Of a stretch of 64,000 nucleotides of DNA, positions 28,791 through 37,699 are shown one piece after another (positions within the stretch are counted from its first letter, which is position 1; each line of letters starts with the position of its first letter). The notes below the pieces were generated by a model. The model worked only from the letters and a program-made list of their open reading frames with translations, did not search any database and was not told the origin of the DNA. The position numbers and the translations under genes were made by a program. This DNA comes from an uncultured Paracoccaceae bacterium (GTDB lineage: Bacteria; Pseudomonadota; Alphaproteobacteria; Rhodobacterales; Rhodobacteraceae): NCBI GenBank assembly GCA_905182105.1, contig CAJJAR010000006.1, positions 79,622-143,621 of the forward strand. The letters are read 5' to 3'.

Positions 28791-29185
28791 TGCCAGAAAT
28801 CACAATCTTCATTGGTGGGCGTAATTTTGAAGTGGCGTGCCAAGCCGGTGAAGAACAGTATTTGCAGGCTGCTGCAAAGATGTTGGACGACGAAGCTCAA
28901 ACTTTGTCAGACCAAGTTGGACGTATGCCCGAAGCACGTATGTTGTTGATGGCGGGCCTAATGCTGGCGGATAAAACCGCAAGCTTTGAGGACAAGGTAA
29001 AACAAACCCAAGGGACACTAAATGAGCGCGATGCGGAGTTGGAAGGCTTGCGTGACATGGCACCACCACCGCCAGAGCGCGTCGAAGTGTCTGTGATCCC
29101 AGCAACTGTCACTGATACTTTGGCAGAATTGGCAGCCCGCGCAGAATCTTTGGCAGCCTCAGTTGAAGAAAAGGCCTCTGGATAA
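28790..29185 (+). CDS. zapA: cell division protein ZapA
   Basis: ZapA bundles FtsZ filaments and promotes Z-ring assembly. The 131-residue protein begins MPEITIFIGGRNFEVACQAG, the expected FtsZ-binding head, then EEQYLQAAAKMLDDEAQTL and a helical region with RMLLMAGLMLADKTASFEDK. A proline-rich insert (APPPPERVEV) precedes an extra C-terminal helix, making it longer than the E. coli form. It is translationally coupled to the upstream coiled-coil gene and is followed by a terminator whose stem contains its last codons. Confidence 0.93.
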   Translation: MPEITIFIGGRNFEVACQAGEEQYLQAAAKMLDDEAQTLSDQVGRMPEARMLLMAGLMLADKTASFEDKVKQTQGTLNERDAELEGLRDMAPPPPERVEVSVIPATVTDTLAELAARAESLAASVEEKASG

Positions 29186-29202
29186 ATCCAACGGCCTTTT
29201 TT
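29169..29202 (+). terminator. terminator at the end of zapA
   Basis: An AAAAGGCC stem pairs with GGCCTTTT, and the loop holds a second small stem (TGGA/TCCA). It is followed by TTTTTT. The zapA stop codon lies in the loop, so the stem starts within the coding sequence. Confidence 0.85.
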
Positions 29203-29219
29203 CGACTCTATGAACTAAC

Positions 29220-29244
29220 AAAGATGCGTAATTTGCGCATCTTT
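29220..29244. terminator. second hairpin between zapA and grxD
   Basis: A 9-base-pair stem (AAAGATGCG with its complement) with a T run on the plus strand and a shorter one on the minus strand. It probably stops the converging grxD transcript and backs up the zapA terminator. Confidence 0.75.
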
Positions 29245-29249
29245 TTAGT

Positions 29250-29612
29250 CTATGTGTTGGCTTCGCGAATTTTGTCTGCTGCGTCTTTGTCAAACGCCAC
29301 ACCGCTTTCAGCAAACAAGGTGTCCAGTTCGCCGGACAATGTCATCTCAGTGATGATGTCACAGCCGCCGACGAATTCTCCTTTGACGTATAGCTGTGGA
29401 ACAGTTGGCCAATCAGAAAACTCTTTGATGCCTTGGCGAATAGCTTCGTCAGCCAAAACATTTACATCAGCAAATTCGACGCCCATGTAGTTCAAAACGC
29501 CAGCAACTTTGCTGGAGAAACCACACTGTGGCATCTCTTTGGTGCCCTTCATGTACAAAACAACGCTGTTATCGCTGATCTGAGTTTGGATTTGTTTTGC
29601 TGTATCAGTCAT
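29250..29612 (-). CDS. grxD: monothiol glutaredoxin (Grx4 type)
   Basis: This 120-residue protein carries the CGFS active site (KEMPQCGFSSKVAGVL) and the glutathione-binding WPTVPQLYVKGEFVGGCDI of monothiol glutaredoxins. Such proteins bind a [2Fe-2S] cluster with glutathione and work with BolA proteins in iron-sulfur trafficking and iron sensing. The bolA-like gene lies 56 bases upstream on the same strand, which is the classic pairing and strongly suggests a Grx-BolA complex. AGGAT before the ATG supports the start. Confidence 0.95.
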   Translation of the reverse strand: MTDTAKQIQTQISDNSVVLYMKGTKEMPQCGFSSKVAGVLNYMGVEFADVNVLADEAIRQGIKEFSDWPTVPQLYVKGEFVGGCDIITEMTLSGELDTLFAESGVAFDKDAADKIREANT

Positions 29613-29668
29613 CGGATTATCCTTTGGATAGGGTATTATTCGAAACGTCGGCGCGTGGCCTTGGTCAA

Positions 29669-29911
29669 TTATTCTGGAACTTTAGTCGTCAGCGCGAGGG
29701 CGTGTAGTTCGCCGTGCGAGCCATCCATTTTGCCTTTAAGTGCAGCATAAACAGCGCGTTGTTGTTGAACGCGGTTCTTACCTTTGAAGCTTTCGTCGAT
29801 CACTTCAGCCGCATAGTGATTTCCGTCACCCGCAAGATCAGTGATGGTGATCGCAGCGTTTGAAAAAGTCTCGCGGATCAAGTCTTCGATGTCTTTGGCC
29901 TGCATTGGCAT
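29669..29911 (-). CDS. BolA/IbaG family protein
   Basis: The 80-residue protein has the BolA fold signature: an N-terminal helix (DIEDLIRETFSNA), the strand region ITDLAGDGNHYAAEVID, and RVQQQRAVYAALKGKMDGSH with the conserved histidine and C-terminal ELHALAL. These proteins bind [2Fe-2S] clusters with CGFS glutaredoxins. The frame opens with a GTG three codons earlier, but GGAG seven bases before ATG 29911 is the better start. It is transcribed with grxD. Confidence 0.9.
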   Translation of the reverse strand: MPMQAKDIEDLIRETFSNAAITITDLAGDGNHYAAEVIDESFKGKNRVQQQRAVYAALKGKMDGSHGELHALALTTKVPE

Positions 29912-30072
29912 GGGCGGCACTCCGGCATGAGAAATTTATAATTGCCTGATAGATTTAGGGGGGCTTTGGTGCAAGCGCAAGGACATGCATCTGATCTGCG
30001 ACAACAAAGTGGATCAAAGCCTCTGGTCATTGCTGCATTCTGGGGCGAATATCACTGAAACGGAGGGTCCAA

Positions 30073-31041
30073 ATGGACATGTTTGAAAATGCACCAGAGC
30101 AGGCTTTGGTATGGCACCGCGCTGGAAAAGGCGCGGCACTTGCGACTGTAATCCAAACATGGGGCAGTGCCCCGCGCCGGATTGGTGCCCAATTGGCCAT
30201 TGCAGGTGATGGCGAAATGCAGGGATCGGTTTCGGGTGGCTGCGTGGAGGGCGCCGTGGTTTTTGAGGCGCTTGAGGCGTTGGCGCAGGGCGAGGCTCGT
30301 GTTTTGGAATATGGCGTCAGCGATGGTGATGCTTTTGCAGTGGGCCTAGCCTGTGGTGGCACGATCAAGGTTTTGGTCGAACCGATTGGCGCAGTCTTTC
30401 CAGAGGAACTATTAGCCCAATTGGTAGAGGCGCGCACAACCCGCAAAGGGATCGCTTATGTGGTCGACATCAAAAGTGGTATGCGTATACTTACCAGCGA
30501 TGGCTTTGCTGAGCGATTTGTTAAGGACAGTTCAGGTTTCGAAGAGGATGGCATGACGTTTGTAGCTATCCACAATCCACCTTTGCGCTTGGCTATTGTT
30601 GGTGCGGTTCATATTGCCCAAGCATTAATACCGATGGCGCGCATTGCGGGTTTTGATCCGGTCGTGATTGATCCGCGTGGTGCTTTTGGCTCAGCTGCAC
30701 GGTTTCCCGGTGAGACGATCCTCGAGGATTGGCCTGACGAGGCGCTTAAGACTTACGGCGTTGATGCCCGCACCGCATTGGTGTTGCTGACCCATGATCC
30801 CAAATTAGATGATCCGGCATTGCATGTTGGGCTGCGATCAAAGTCTTTTTATATCGGGGCCTTGGGGTCTAAACGAACCCATGCAAAAAGAGCTGAGCGC
30901 TTGCTAGCACATGGTTTTGCACATAAGGACATAGACCGTATTCATGGACCCATTGGGTTAGACATCGGCGCAGCGAGTCCACAGGAAATTGCTGTCTCGA
31001 TCCTGTCTGAGATGGTTCAAGTATTGCGCCAGCCAGTATGA
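30073..31041 (+). CDS. XdhC/CoxI family maturation protein
   Basis: XdhC-like proteins bind the molybdenum cofactor, protect its sulfurated form and insert it into molybdenum hydroxylases. The 322-residue chain has the N-terminal XdhC domain (LATVIQTWGSAPRRIGAQLA, SVSGGCVEGAVV) and a C-terminal Rossmann domain (RLAIVGAVHIAQALIPMA, FYIGALGSKRTHAKR). It begins a five-gene set with a molybdopterin-binding protein and coxSLM, so it is the dedicated maturation factor of that hydroxylase. The next gene overlaps it by four bases (ATGA). Confidence 0.92.
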   Translation: MDMFENAPEQALVWHRAGKGAALATVIQTWGSAPRRIGAQLAIAGDGEMQGSVSGGCVEGAVVFEALEALAQGEARVLEYGVSDGDAFAVGLACGGTIKVLVEPIGAVFPEELLAQLVEARTTRKGIAYVVDIKSGMRILTSDGFAERFVKDSSGFEEDGMTFVAIHNPPLRLAIVGAVHIAQALIPMARIAGFDPVVIDPRGAFGSAARFPGETILEDWPDEALKTYGVDARTALVLLTHDPKLDDPALHVGLRSKSFYIGALGSKRTHAKRAERLLAHGFAHKDIDRIHGPIGLDIGAASPQEIAVSILSEMVQVLRQPV

Positions 31042-32063
31042 ATTTTGGTTCGGTTCTAACATCTCAAGCTGTTGGGGCTTTGCTTGCCCATTCGCTTCAT
31101 GTTCAGTCTGGCGCGAACGGTACCAGTTACAGGATTGCTAAGGGCACTGTCCTTACGAATGAACATATCAAAGACCTTTTAGCGGATCAGCAGACTGACA
31201 TTGTTGTCGCGCGTCTTGAAGATGGGGACGTTGAGGAAAACGAGGCTGCGACACTATTGGCGGCAGCCGTTGTGCCAGATGCTGCGCAATTTGGGTTGCG
31301 AATTTCGGCTGCAGGGGCAGGGCGCGTCAATCTATATGCAATCAACGCAGGGGTTGTAGAGATTGATGAGGCTGCTGTAATGGCGCTAAACGCTGTTGAT
31401 CCGATGATTACAATGGCAACGGTCCCACAATTCCATCGGACTGATAGCAACGGTATGATCGCAACGATCAAGATTATTGCCTATTCGGTCCCGCAATCGT
31501 CATTGTCACAGGCCGCAAGCGTAGCTGCCAATGCCATTCGTATTGCGACACTGCAGTATCGAACTGCTACGTTGATCGAAACGCAGGTTGGCGATGAAAT
31601 GCTCTCATTCAAGGGCCGTGACGCCATGCGTGGGCGATTGGATCGTTTTGGTGTCGAGCTGCTTGAACGAACGGTTGTGCCACATAATGAGGCGGCGATT
31701 ACGACGGCTTTGTCAGAAGCTGAAGGGGAGTTCGTCTTGTTGCTCACGGCCTCTGCAACGTCTGACCCCATGGATGTTGGTCCCCAAGCGTTGCGCCAAG
31801 CAGGTGGTCAGGTCACAGGTTTTGGAATGCCGGTTGATCCCGGGAACCTTTTGTTTTTTGGTCAGTTAGACGCAAAGCCAGTGATCGGGTTGCCTGGCTG
31901 CGCGCGGTCCCCTGCGTTAAATGGTGCGGATTGGGTTCTGGAACGACTGCTGTGTGGAATTTCCTTGTCACAAGGGGACATTGCAGCGATGGGGGTGGGT
32001 GGTTTGCTTAAGGAAATCCCAACCAGACCCCAGCCACGCGCAAGAGTTTTGCCAAGAACGTAG
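31038..32063 (+). CDS. molybdopterin-binding protein (MoCF-biosynthesis domain)
   Basis: The 341-residue product resembles the MoaB/MoeA/CinA type molybdopterin-binding proteins found beside xdhC in roseobacters; the C-terminal part [20 protein letters not shown] and [20 protein letters not shown] is the most diagnostic. It probably takes part in late cofactor handling for the Cox-like hydroxylase. No nucleotidyltransferase (MocA-like) domain is attached or present nearby, though the last step of cytosine-type cofactor synthesis would need one elsewhere in the genome. It overlaps xdhC and ends 97 bases before coxS. Confidence 0.8.
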   Translation: MNFGSVLTSQAVGALLAHSLHVQSGANGTSYRIAKGTVLTNEHIKDLLADQQTDIVVARLEDGDVEENEAATLLAAAVVPDAAQFGLRISAAGAGRVNLYAINAGVVEIDEAAVMALNAVDPMITMATVPQFHRTDSNGMIATIKIIAYSVPQSSLSQAASVAANAIRIATLQYRTATLIETQVGDEMLSFKGRDAMRGRLDRFGVELLERTVVPHNEAAITTALSEAEGEFVLLLTASATSDPMDVGPQALRQAGGQVTGFGMPVDPGNLLFFGQLDAKPVIGLPGCARSPALNGADWVLERLLCGISLSQGDIAAMGVGGLLKEIPTRPQPRARVLPRT

Positions 32064-32160
32064 GGTCATTAGGCCTGCCGTAAGGGAAGTTTTTTGTTCT
32101 CAAGTGGCCCGCATCATGCTTAACTCAATTCAATTAAAACGAAACAACAGGGAGAGAGAT

Positions 32161-32646
32161 ATGGCACAGGTCACGATGATCGTGAATGGCAGAGCCGCGT
32201 CTGGCACAGTTGAGGGACGCACGCTTTTGTCTTCATTCTTGCGCGAGACGTTGGATTTGACCGGAACGCACGTTGGGTGCGACACCAGCCAATGTGGGGC
32301 ATGCGTGGTTCACGTTGATGGGGTCGCTGTTAAATCTTGCACCATGCTTGCTGCCGAGGCTGATGGCACAGATGTTGCGACGATTGAAGGCCAAGCGGCA
32401 CCTGATGGCACGTTGAATATAATCCAACAAGCGTTTCAGGACCACCATGGTTTGCAATGTGGATTCTGCACCCCGGGTATGGTGATGACGACTGCGGCAT
32501 TGTTGAAAGACAATCCCAAGCCGTCCGAACAAGAAATTCGTGTGCATTTGGAGGGTAATATTTGCCGCTGCACCGGATACCACAACATCATCAAGGCAAT
32601 CTATGCCGCGTCCGGACAGGACGTTGCTGCATTGGGTGCTGATTAA
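32161..32646 (+). CDS. coxS: CO dehydrogenase-like small subunit, two [2Fe-2S] clusters
   Basis: This 161-residue subunit passes electrons from the molybdenum site to FAD. It has the N-terminal plant-ferredoxin cluster motif [16 protein letters not shown] and the C-terminal cluster motifs CGFCTPGM and [10 protein letters not shown]. The open frame starts 80 codons earlier, but GGGAGAGAG before ATG 32161 and the family start fix the position. The gene order S-L-M matches form II CO dehydrogenase-like sets rather than the M-S-L order of true form I. Confidence 0.95.
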   Translation: MAQVTMIVNGRAASGTVEGRTLLSSFLRETLDLTGTHVGCDTSQCGACVVHVDGVAVKSCTMLAAEADGTDVATIEGQAAPDGTLNIIQQAFQDHHGLQCGFCTPGMVMTTAALLKDNPKPSEQEIRVHLEGNICRCTGYHNIIKAIYAASGQDVAALGAD

Positions 32647-32779
32647 CTTCAAACGAACGGGGAAGGGAGAGTTTCCCAGCGTTTCAGTCCAAACATCATG
32701 GAAAGGCGGATGTCCCGCCTTTTGACCAAACATCAGCGTATGATTGACAACAGTTGATCTGCGATAGGGAGGAAAGACC

Positions 32780-35161
32780 ATGCCAAAAGACGGTGAGATT
32801 AAAAGCGGAATTGGTGCCAGCAGTAAGCGGCGCGAGGACGTTCGGTTCCTAACAGGGAACGGCAATTATACAGATGACATCAATATTCGCGGACAAGCCT
32901 ACGTGTTCTTCCTGCGCTCAGATGTTGCCCACGGCACATTAAATTCTGTTGACACATCTGCCGCAGCTGCGATGCCGGGTGTTGTCAAGATTTTCACGGG
33001 TGCTGACTTTGAAGCTGTTGGTGGTATCCCTTGTGGTTGGCTTGTAACCGACAAGCACGGCGAACCGATGCAGGAACCTAAACACCCTGTTTTGGCGCAT
33101 GGAAAAGTACGCCACGTTGGCGAACCAATTGCTGCTGTTGTAGCTGATAGTTTGGAACAGGCACGCGATGCAGCAGAGGCGATCGAGGTCGATATTTCTG
33201 AGCTGTCGGCTGTGATCAACATGAAGGACGCCTTTAAAGAGGGCGCAACCAAGGTCCACGACGATTTAACATCCAATCTTTGTTACGATTGGGGATTTGT
33301 TGAAGAAAACAAAGGCGCGGTTGATGAGGCATTTAAGAACGCCCACCACGTGACCACGCTTGAGTTGGTCAACAACCGCCTTGTGGCAAACCCGATGGAA
33401 CCGCGTGTTGCCATTGGTGATTATGCCCGTAGCGATGAACAACACACGCTCTATACCACGTCCCAAAACCCGCACGTAATCCGTCTGTTGATGGGCGCAT
33501 TTGTTTTGGGCATTCCGGAACACAAACTGCGCGTTATCTCACCAGATGTTGGCGGCGGATTTGGTACTAAAATCTTCCATTATCAGGAAGAAGCGTTTTG
33601 CACCTTTGCGGCCAAGGCCTGTAATCGCCCAGTGAAATGGACCTCGTCGCGTTCAGAGGCATTCATGTCGGATGCACATGGTCGTGACCACGTTACCACC
33701 ATTCAGTTGGCGCTTGATAAAGACAACAACTTTACAGCCCTACGCACGGATACTTTGGCCAACATGGGTGCATATTTATCCACCTTCGCTTCATCCGTTC
33801 CAACATGGCTGCATGGCACGTTGATGGCGGGCAATTACAAAACTCCGCTGATCTATGTGAACGTCAAAGCGATGTTTACCAACACGGTGCCTGTGGATGC
33901 GTATCGCGGCGCTGGACGCCCTGAAGCGACCTATCAAATCGAACGTGTTATCGACATGGCTGCGCGTGAATTGGGCGCTGATCCAGTTGCATTACGTCGT
34001 CAGAACTATGTGACTGAATTCCCATATGCCACGCCTGTGGCAGTGGAATATGACACGGGTGATTATCACGCGACGATGGATAAATTGGAAGAGATCGGTG
34101 ATTTCACCGGCTTTGAAGCACGCCGCAAAGAATCCGAAGCCAAAGGCAAATGGCGTGGGCTTGGCATCAACAACTACATTGAGGCTTGTGGCATCGCGCC
34201 GTCGAACCTTGTTGGTCAGTTGGGTGCGCGTGCAGGTCTTTATGATGCTGCTACTGTGCGTGTGAACGCTACGGGTTCCATCTCAGTTATGGTCGGGGCG
34301 CACAGCCACGGGCAGGGGCACGAAACCGCATTTCCGCAGGTCGTTGCAGATATGATTGGTATCGACGAAAGTCAGATCGATATTGTCCATGGCGATACCT
34401 CTAAGATCCCATTCGGGATGGGCACCTACGGTTCGCGTTCCCTCGCGGTTTGTGGATCTGCAATGGTACGCGCCACGGAAAAGATCATCGCGAAGGCCAA
34501 GAAGATTGCGGCTCACCTTCTGGAGGCGTCAGACACTGATATCGAACTAAAGGACGGTATGTTCAGCGTTGCAGGCACGGACAAGTCAGTGGCTTGGGGC
34601 GATGTTACCTTGGCTGCTTACGTTCCACATAACTATCCTTTGGAAGAGATCGAACCTGGTTTGGAAGAAACTGCGTTCTATGATCCGTCAAACTTTACTT
34701 ATCCTGCAGGTGCTTATGCCTGTGAAGTTGAAGTTGATCCGGATACCGGCAAAGTTACGATTGAACGGTTTGCCGCTGCGGATGATTTTGGCAACGTCAT
34801 CAATCCGATGATCGTTTCTGGACAAGTACATGGTGGGATCGCCCAAGGGGTTGGTCAAGCTTTGCTTGAGGGATGTTCCTATGATGAGGAAAGTGGCCAG
34901 TTGTTGACGGGGTCCTACATGGATTACGCGATGCCACGTGCCGATGATCTGCCATTCTATTCGGTTGATCATTCTTGCCAAACGCCTTGCACACACAACC
35001 CATTGGGTGTGAAGGGATGCGGTGAGGCTGGTGCGATTGGATCGCCTCCATCGGTTGTAAATGCTGTGATTGATGCGCTCCATTCGGGCGGTAAGAAGGT
35101 GGCGCATATAGATATGCCACTGACGCCGGACCGCGTGTGGAATGCGATCAATAACGCTTGA
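32780..35161 (+). CDS. form II CO dehydrogenase-like large subunit (molybdenum hydroxylase)
   Basis: The 793-residue subunit carries the molybdenum cofactor. It shows GGGFGTKIFHYQEEAF, the active-site loop DAYRGAGRPEATYQIER (Tyr375-Arg380) and the catalytic glutamate in KGCGEAGAIGSPP near the C-terminus. The loop reads AYRGAGR, which marks the form II group; true CO-oxidising form I enzymes have AYxCSFR. CO oxidation by form II proteins is doubtful, and the physiological substrate may be another small carbonyl or N-heterocyclic compound. It lies 133 bases after coxS and before the FAD subunit. Confidence 0.93.
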   Translation: MPKDGEIKSGIGASSKRREDVRFLTGNGNYTDDINIRGQAYVFFLRSDVAHGTLNSVDTSAAAAMPGVVKIFTGADFEAVGGIPCGWLVTDKHGEPMQEPKHPVLAHGKVRHVGEPIAAVVADSLEQARDAAEAIEVDISELSAVINMKDAFKEGATKVHDDLTSNLCYDWGFVEENKGAVDEAFKNAHHVTTLELVNNRLVANPMEPRVAIGDYARSDEQHTLYTTSQNPHVIRLLMGAFVLGIPEHKLRVISPDVGGGFGTKIFHYQEEAFCTFAAKACNRPVKWTSSRSEAFMSDAHGRDHVTTIQLALDKDNNFTALRTDTLANMGAYLSTFASSVPTWLHGTLMAGNYKTPLIYVNVKAMFTNTVPVDAYRGAGRPEATYQIERVIDMAARELGADPVALRRQNYVTEFPYATPVAVEYDTGDYHATMDKLEEIGDFTGFEARRKESEAKGKWRGLGINNYIEACGIAPSNLVGQLGARAGLYDAATVRVNATGSISVMVGAHSHGQGHETAFPQVVADMIGIDESQIDIVHGDTSKIPFGMGTYGSRSLAVCGSAMVRATEKIIAKAKKIAAHLLEASDTDIELKDGMFSVAGTDKSVAWGDVTLAAYVPHNYPLEEIEPGLEETAFYDPSNFTYPAGAYACEVEVDPDTGKVTIERFAAADDFGNVINPMIVSGQVHGGIAQGVGQALLEGCSYDEESGQLLTGSYMDYAMPRADDLPFYSVDHSCQTPCTHNPLGVKGCGEAGAIGSPPSVVNAVIDALHSGGKKVAHIDMPLTPDRVWNAINNA

Positions 35162-35245
35162 ATTTGAGGTTGGGGCATTGCCCCAGCTCTTGTGATGTTT
35201 TGGCCATTTAACCCAGCAATGGGCGGCCAACTGAAAGGACAAAAG

Positions 35246-36034
35246 ATGTATAACTTTGAATTTGAGAAACCCAGCAGCATTGCCGATGCAGTTGCAGCAT
35301 TGGGAGGCGACGAGGCGCAGGCCATGGGTGGGGGGCAGACCCTTATCCCAACGCTGAAACAACGCCTTGCTTCGCCAACAACATTGGTAAGTCTGTCTAA
35401 CATTCCTGAGATGCAAGGCATTTGCACTGGCGACGACGGCGCACTGTGCATTGGCGGGTCAACGACACACGGCGCTGTTGCATCCGGAGCTGGCGCTTAT
35501 CCTGGCCTAGCAGCGCTTGCAGGGCATATCGGTGATCCTGCAGTCCGCAATCGTGGGACAATTGGCGGCTCACTAGCCAACAACGATCCATCTGCATGTT
35601 ATCCTGCGGCGGCTTTGGCATCAGGTGCCACGTTGGTCACCAATACACGTGAAATCGCGGCGGATGACTATTTTCTAGGGATGTTTGAAACGGCTTTGGA
35701 GGAAGGCGAAATCGTCACCGAGGTGCGTTTCCCAATTCCAGAGGTTTCGCACTACGAAAAGTTCGTACAACCAGCATCGCGTTTTGCGCTTGTTGGTGTG
35801 ATGGTGGCGAAGTTCGCTGATGGCGTGCGAGTTGCGATCACGGGGGCGTCCGAAGAGGGCGTGTTCCGTTGGGCCGAGGCTGAAGCGGCGTTATCAGCTA
35901 ACTTCTCATCAGATGCGTTAGATGGTCTGATATTGGATGCGGACAATATGATTGGTGACTTGCATGGTTCCAAAGAGTACCGCGCGCACCTATGTGGTGT
36001 GATTGCCAAACGGGCTGTGGCCAAGGCAGCTTGA
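35246..36034 (+). CDS. coxM: CO dehydrogenase-like medium subunit, FAD-binding
   Basis: This 262-residue FAD subunit passes electrons from the iron-sulfur clusters to the acceptor. It has the FAD motifs AMGGGQTLIPTLKQRLASP and GDPAVRNRGTIGGSLANNDP typical of the CoxM/CutM family. The open frame starts 18 codons earlier, but AAAGGA six bases before ATG 35246 and the usual start MYNFEFEKPSSI choose this position. It completes the xdhC-molybdopterin-coxSLM set and is followed by a strong terminator. Confidence 0.94.
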   Translation: MYNFEFEKPSSIADAVAALGGDEAQAMGGGQTLIPTLKQRLASPTTLVSLSNIPEMQGICTGDDGALCIGGSTTHGAVASGAGAYPGLAALAGHIGDPAVRNRGTIGGSLANNDPSACYPAAALASGATLVTNTREIAADDYFLGMFETALEEGEIVTEVRFPIPEVSHYEKFVQPASRFALVGVMVAKFADGVRVAITGASEEGVFRWAEAEAALSANFSSDALDGLILDADNMIGDLHGSKEYRAHLCGVIAKRAVAKAA

Positions 36035-36052
36035 TTTAGGCCGAGTTAAACG

Positions 36053-36087
36053 AAAGGCCCCGTTGGATTGTATCCAGCGGGGCCTTT
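36053..36087 (+). terminator. terminator after coxM
   Basis: A 10-base-pair G+C-rich stem (AAAGGCCCCG with its complement) around a 15-base loop that can form a further small stem, followed by TTTT. It lies 18 bases after coxM and faces the converging SDR gene. Confidence 0.9.
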
Positions 36088-36119
36088 TGTTCGATAAAGC
36101 GATTAGTTTTTTGAAGCGA

Positions 36120-36869
36120 TTAGATAGAGCCAGCTTCGATCATAAAGTTTGAAGCGGTGCACATCGCTGCATCGTCTGATGCGAGGAACAATACCATTCG
36201 TGCAACGTATACTGGGTCAATCAGATCAGGCAGGCATTGGCTTTTGCGATGGGCCTCTAACCCTTCTGGTGTTGCCCACAATTCCTTCTGGCGATCCGTC
36301 ATAATCCAGCCGGGGACGACAGTATTAATGCGAATGCGATGTTGCCCCAGATCACGCGCCATTGTGCGGGTCAGACCGTGAACTGCGGCCTTGGCCGTTG
36401 CATAGGCTGGAAAGCCGCCAACGGTTTCCCACCATGAGTTTGAGCCTAGATTGATGATCGATCCGCCACTCATCACAATCATCGCAGGTGCCACGGCCTG
36501 AATAGCGAAGAACATGTGGCGCAGGTTGGTGTCCATGCGTTCGTCCCAATATTCGGGTGTTACGTCCTGCCAGTTGTGGCGGTCATCGCGGGCCGCGTTG
36601 TTGGCAAGGACACTGAAAGGGCCAATCTGATTGGCCAGTTTGGCAATTGCGGACTGCATCTCTGGAATATTGCGTAAATCGCATATGGCATGCGGGGCAC
36701 CGGTAGCCTCCGTTACAAGCGCGGAGTTCTCAACGTCGCGATCAAGGAAGGCGACGTGGGCACCTTGGGCGGCAAATGCTTCAACCGTCATGCGGCCAAT
36801 ACCGGATGCGCCACCTGTGACGAGAACTGATTTGCCCTTGAGGCTGGGATAATTGGCGAATTGGGACAT
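36120..36869 (-). CDS. short-chain dehydrogenase/reductase
   Basis: The 249-residue protein is a classical SDR: cofactor motif VTGGASGIGRMT, the acidic residue in VAFLDRDVEN (NAD preference), NNAARDD, the catalytic serine in NLGSNSW and the YATAK motif. The closing part TASNFMIEAGSI has the usual SDR tail. The substrate is unknown. It is transcribed leftwards after infC, which ends in its own terminator, so it has a separate promoter. GGAG seven bases before the ATG supports the start. Confidence 0.9.
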   Translation of the reverse strand: MSQFANYPSLKGKSVLVTGGASGIGRMTVEAFAAQGAHVAFLDRDVENSALVTEATGAPHAICDLRNIPEMQSAIAKLANQIGPFSVLANNAARDDRHNWQDVTPEYWDERMDTNLRHMFFAIQAVAPAMIVMSGGSIINLGSNSWWETVGGFPAYATAKAAVHGLTRTMARDLGQHRIRINTVVPGWIMTDRQKELWATPEGLEAHRKSQCLPDLIDPVYVARMVLFLASDDAAMCTASNFMIEAGSI

Positions 36870-36894
36870 TGAGCACTCCGGTCAGTAGAAATGA

Positions 36895-36926
36895 AAAAGG
36901 CCGCACGACAAGCGGTGCGGCCTTTT
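36895..36926 (-). terminator. terminator after infC
   Basis: A 12-base-pair stem (AAAAGGCCGCAC with its complement) with an 8-base loop, ending in TTTT on the minus strand. It lies 22 bases beyond the infC stop. Confidence 0.92.
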
Positions 36927-36948
36927 AAAAAGTCTTCGGTGAAACAGC

Positions 36949-37500
36949 TTAGCCTTTTGAAGGCAGCTGACCGATAAGCATGACCATTTGGCGGCCTTCC
37001 ATCTTCGGGAAGTTTTCGACTTTGCCGTGCTCTTTTGTATCTTCTGCAACGCGTTCTAGTAATTCGCGACCCAAGTTAAGGTGGGCCATCTCGCGGCCAC
37101 GGAAACGAAGGGTAACTTTTACTTTGTCGCCGTTTTCAAGAAACTTGAAAACGTTGCGCATTTTGACTTCGTAATCATTGGTGTCCGTATTCGGACGGAA
37201 TTTGACTTCCTTGATCTCAATGATCTTTTGTTTCTTGCGTGCCTCAGATTCGCGTTTCTGGGTCTCGTATTTAAACTTGCCGAAATCCATGATCTTACAT
37301 ACTGGTGGATTGGCGTTTGGCGAGATCTCTACTAGATCAAGACTGGCTTCGTCAGCCATCACCATAGCGCGGGATGGGGAAACAACGCCTACGTTTTCGC
37401 CGTCAGCGCCAATGAGGCGGATTTCAGCATTGCGGATTTTGTCGTTGATGCGTGGGCCAGTGTCACGTTGTGGCGGCGCGTTATGAGGTCTGCGAGCGAT
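36949..37500 (-). CDS. infC: translation initiation factor IF-3, apparent ATC start
   Basis: IF-3 keeps ribosomal subunits apart and checks the start codon. The family sequence begins at [19 protein letters not shown] and continues to [19 protein letters not shown] and [17 protein letters not shown]. The frame is open to an ATG at 37575, but that extension is unlike any IF-3. The expected first residue falls on ATC (37498-37500), preceded by AAAGGACG eight bases away, giving 183 residues, close to E. coli IF-3 (180). infC genes are known for rare starts such as AUU, which allow autoregulation by IF-3 itself; an ATC start fits that scheme. A hairpin terminator follows. Confidence 0.9.
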   Translation of the reverse strand: MARRPHNAPPQRDTGPRINDKIRNAEIRLIGADGENVGVVSPSRAMVMADEASLDLVEISPNANPPVCKIMDFGKFKYETQKRESEARKKQKIIEIKEVKFRPNTDTNDYEVKMRNVFKFLENGDKVKVTLRFRGREMAHLNLGRELLERVAEDTKEHGKVENFPKMEGRQMVMLIGQLPSKG

Positions 37501-37699
37501 GAGATTCGTCCTTTGGTTATTGCATGTATCTAATAGTGCAAAGTAAGCATTGGCGTAGCCCTCCGCAAGACGCAATTTCAGCTGCTATGTGCCAAAATCG
37601 CACGTATTCCCCCTTGTACCTTTCTTTTTGCCCCCTCATTTGACACCTCATACAGCGCACTACCAATATCTGCGTTTGAATGTCTGAGGGGACAAAGTT

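Noticed and set aside
32233..32865. A 210-codon minus-strand frame antisense to coxS
   Set aside because: It is a shadow of coxS and the start of coxL, without any domain features.
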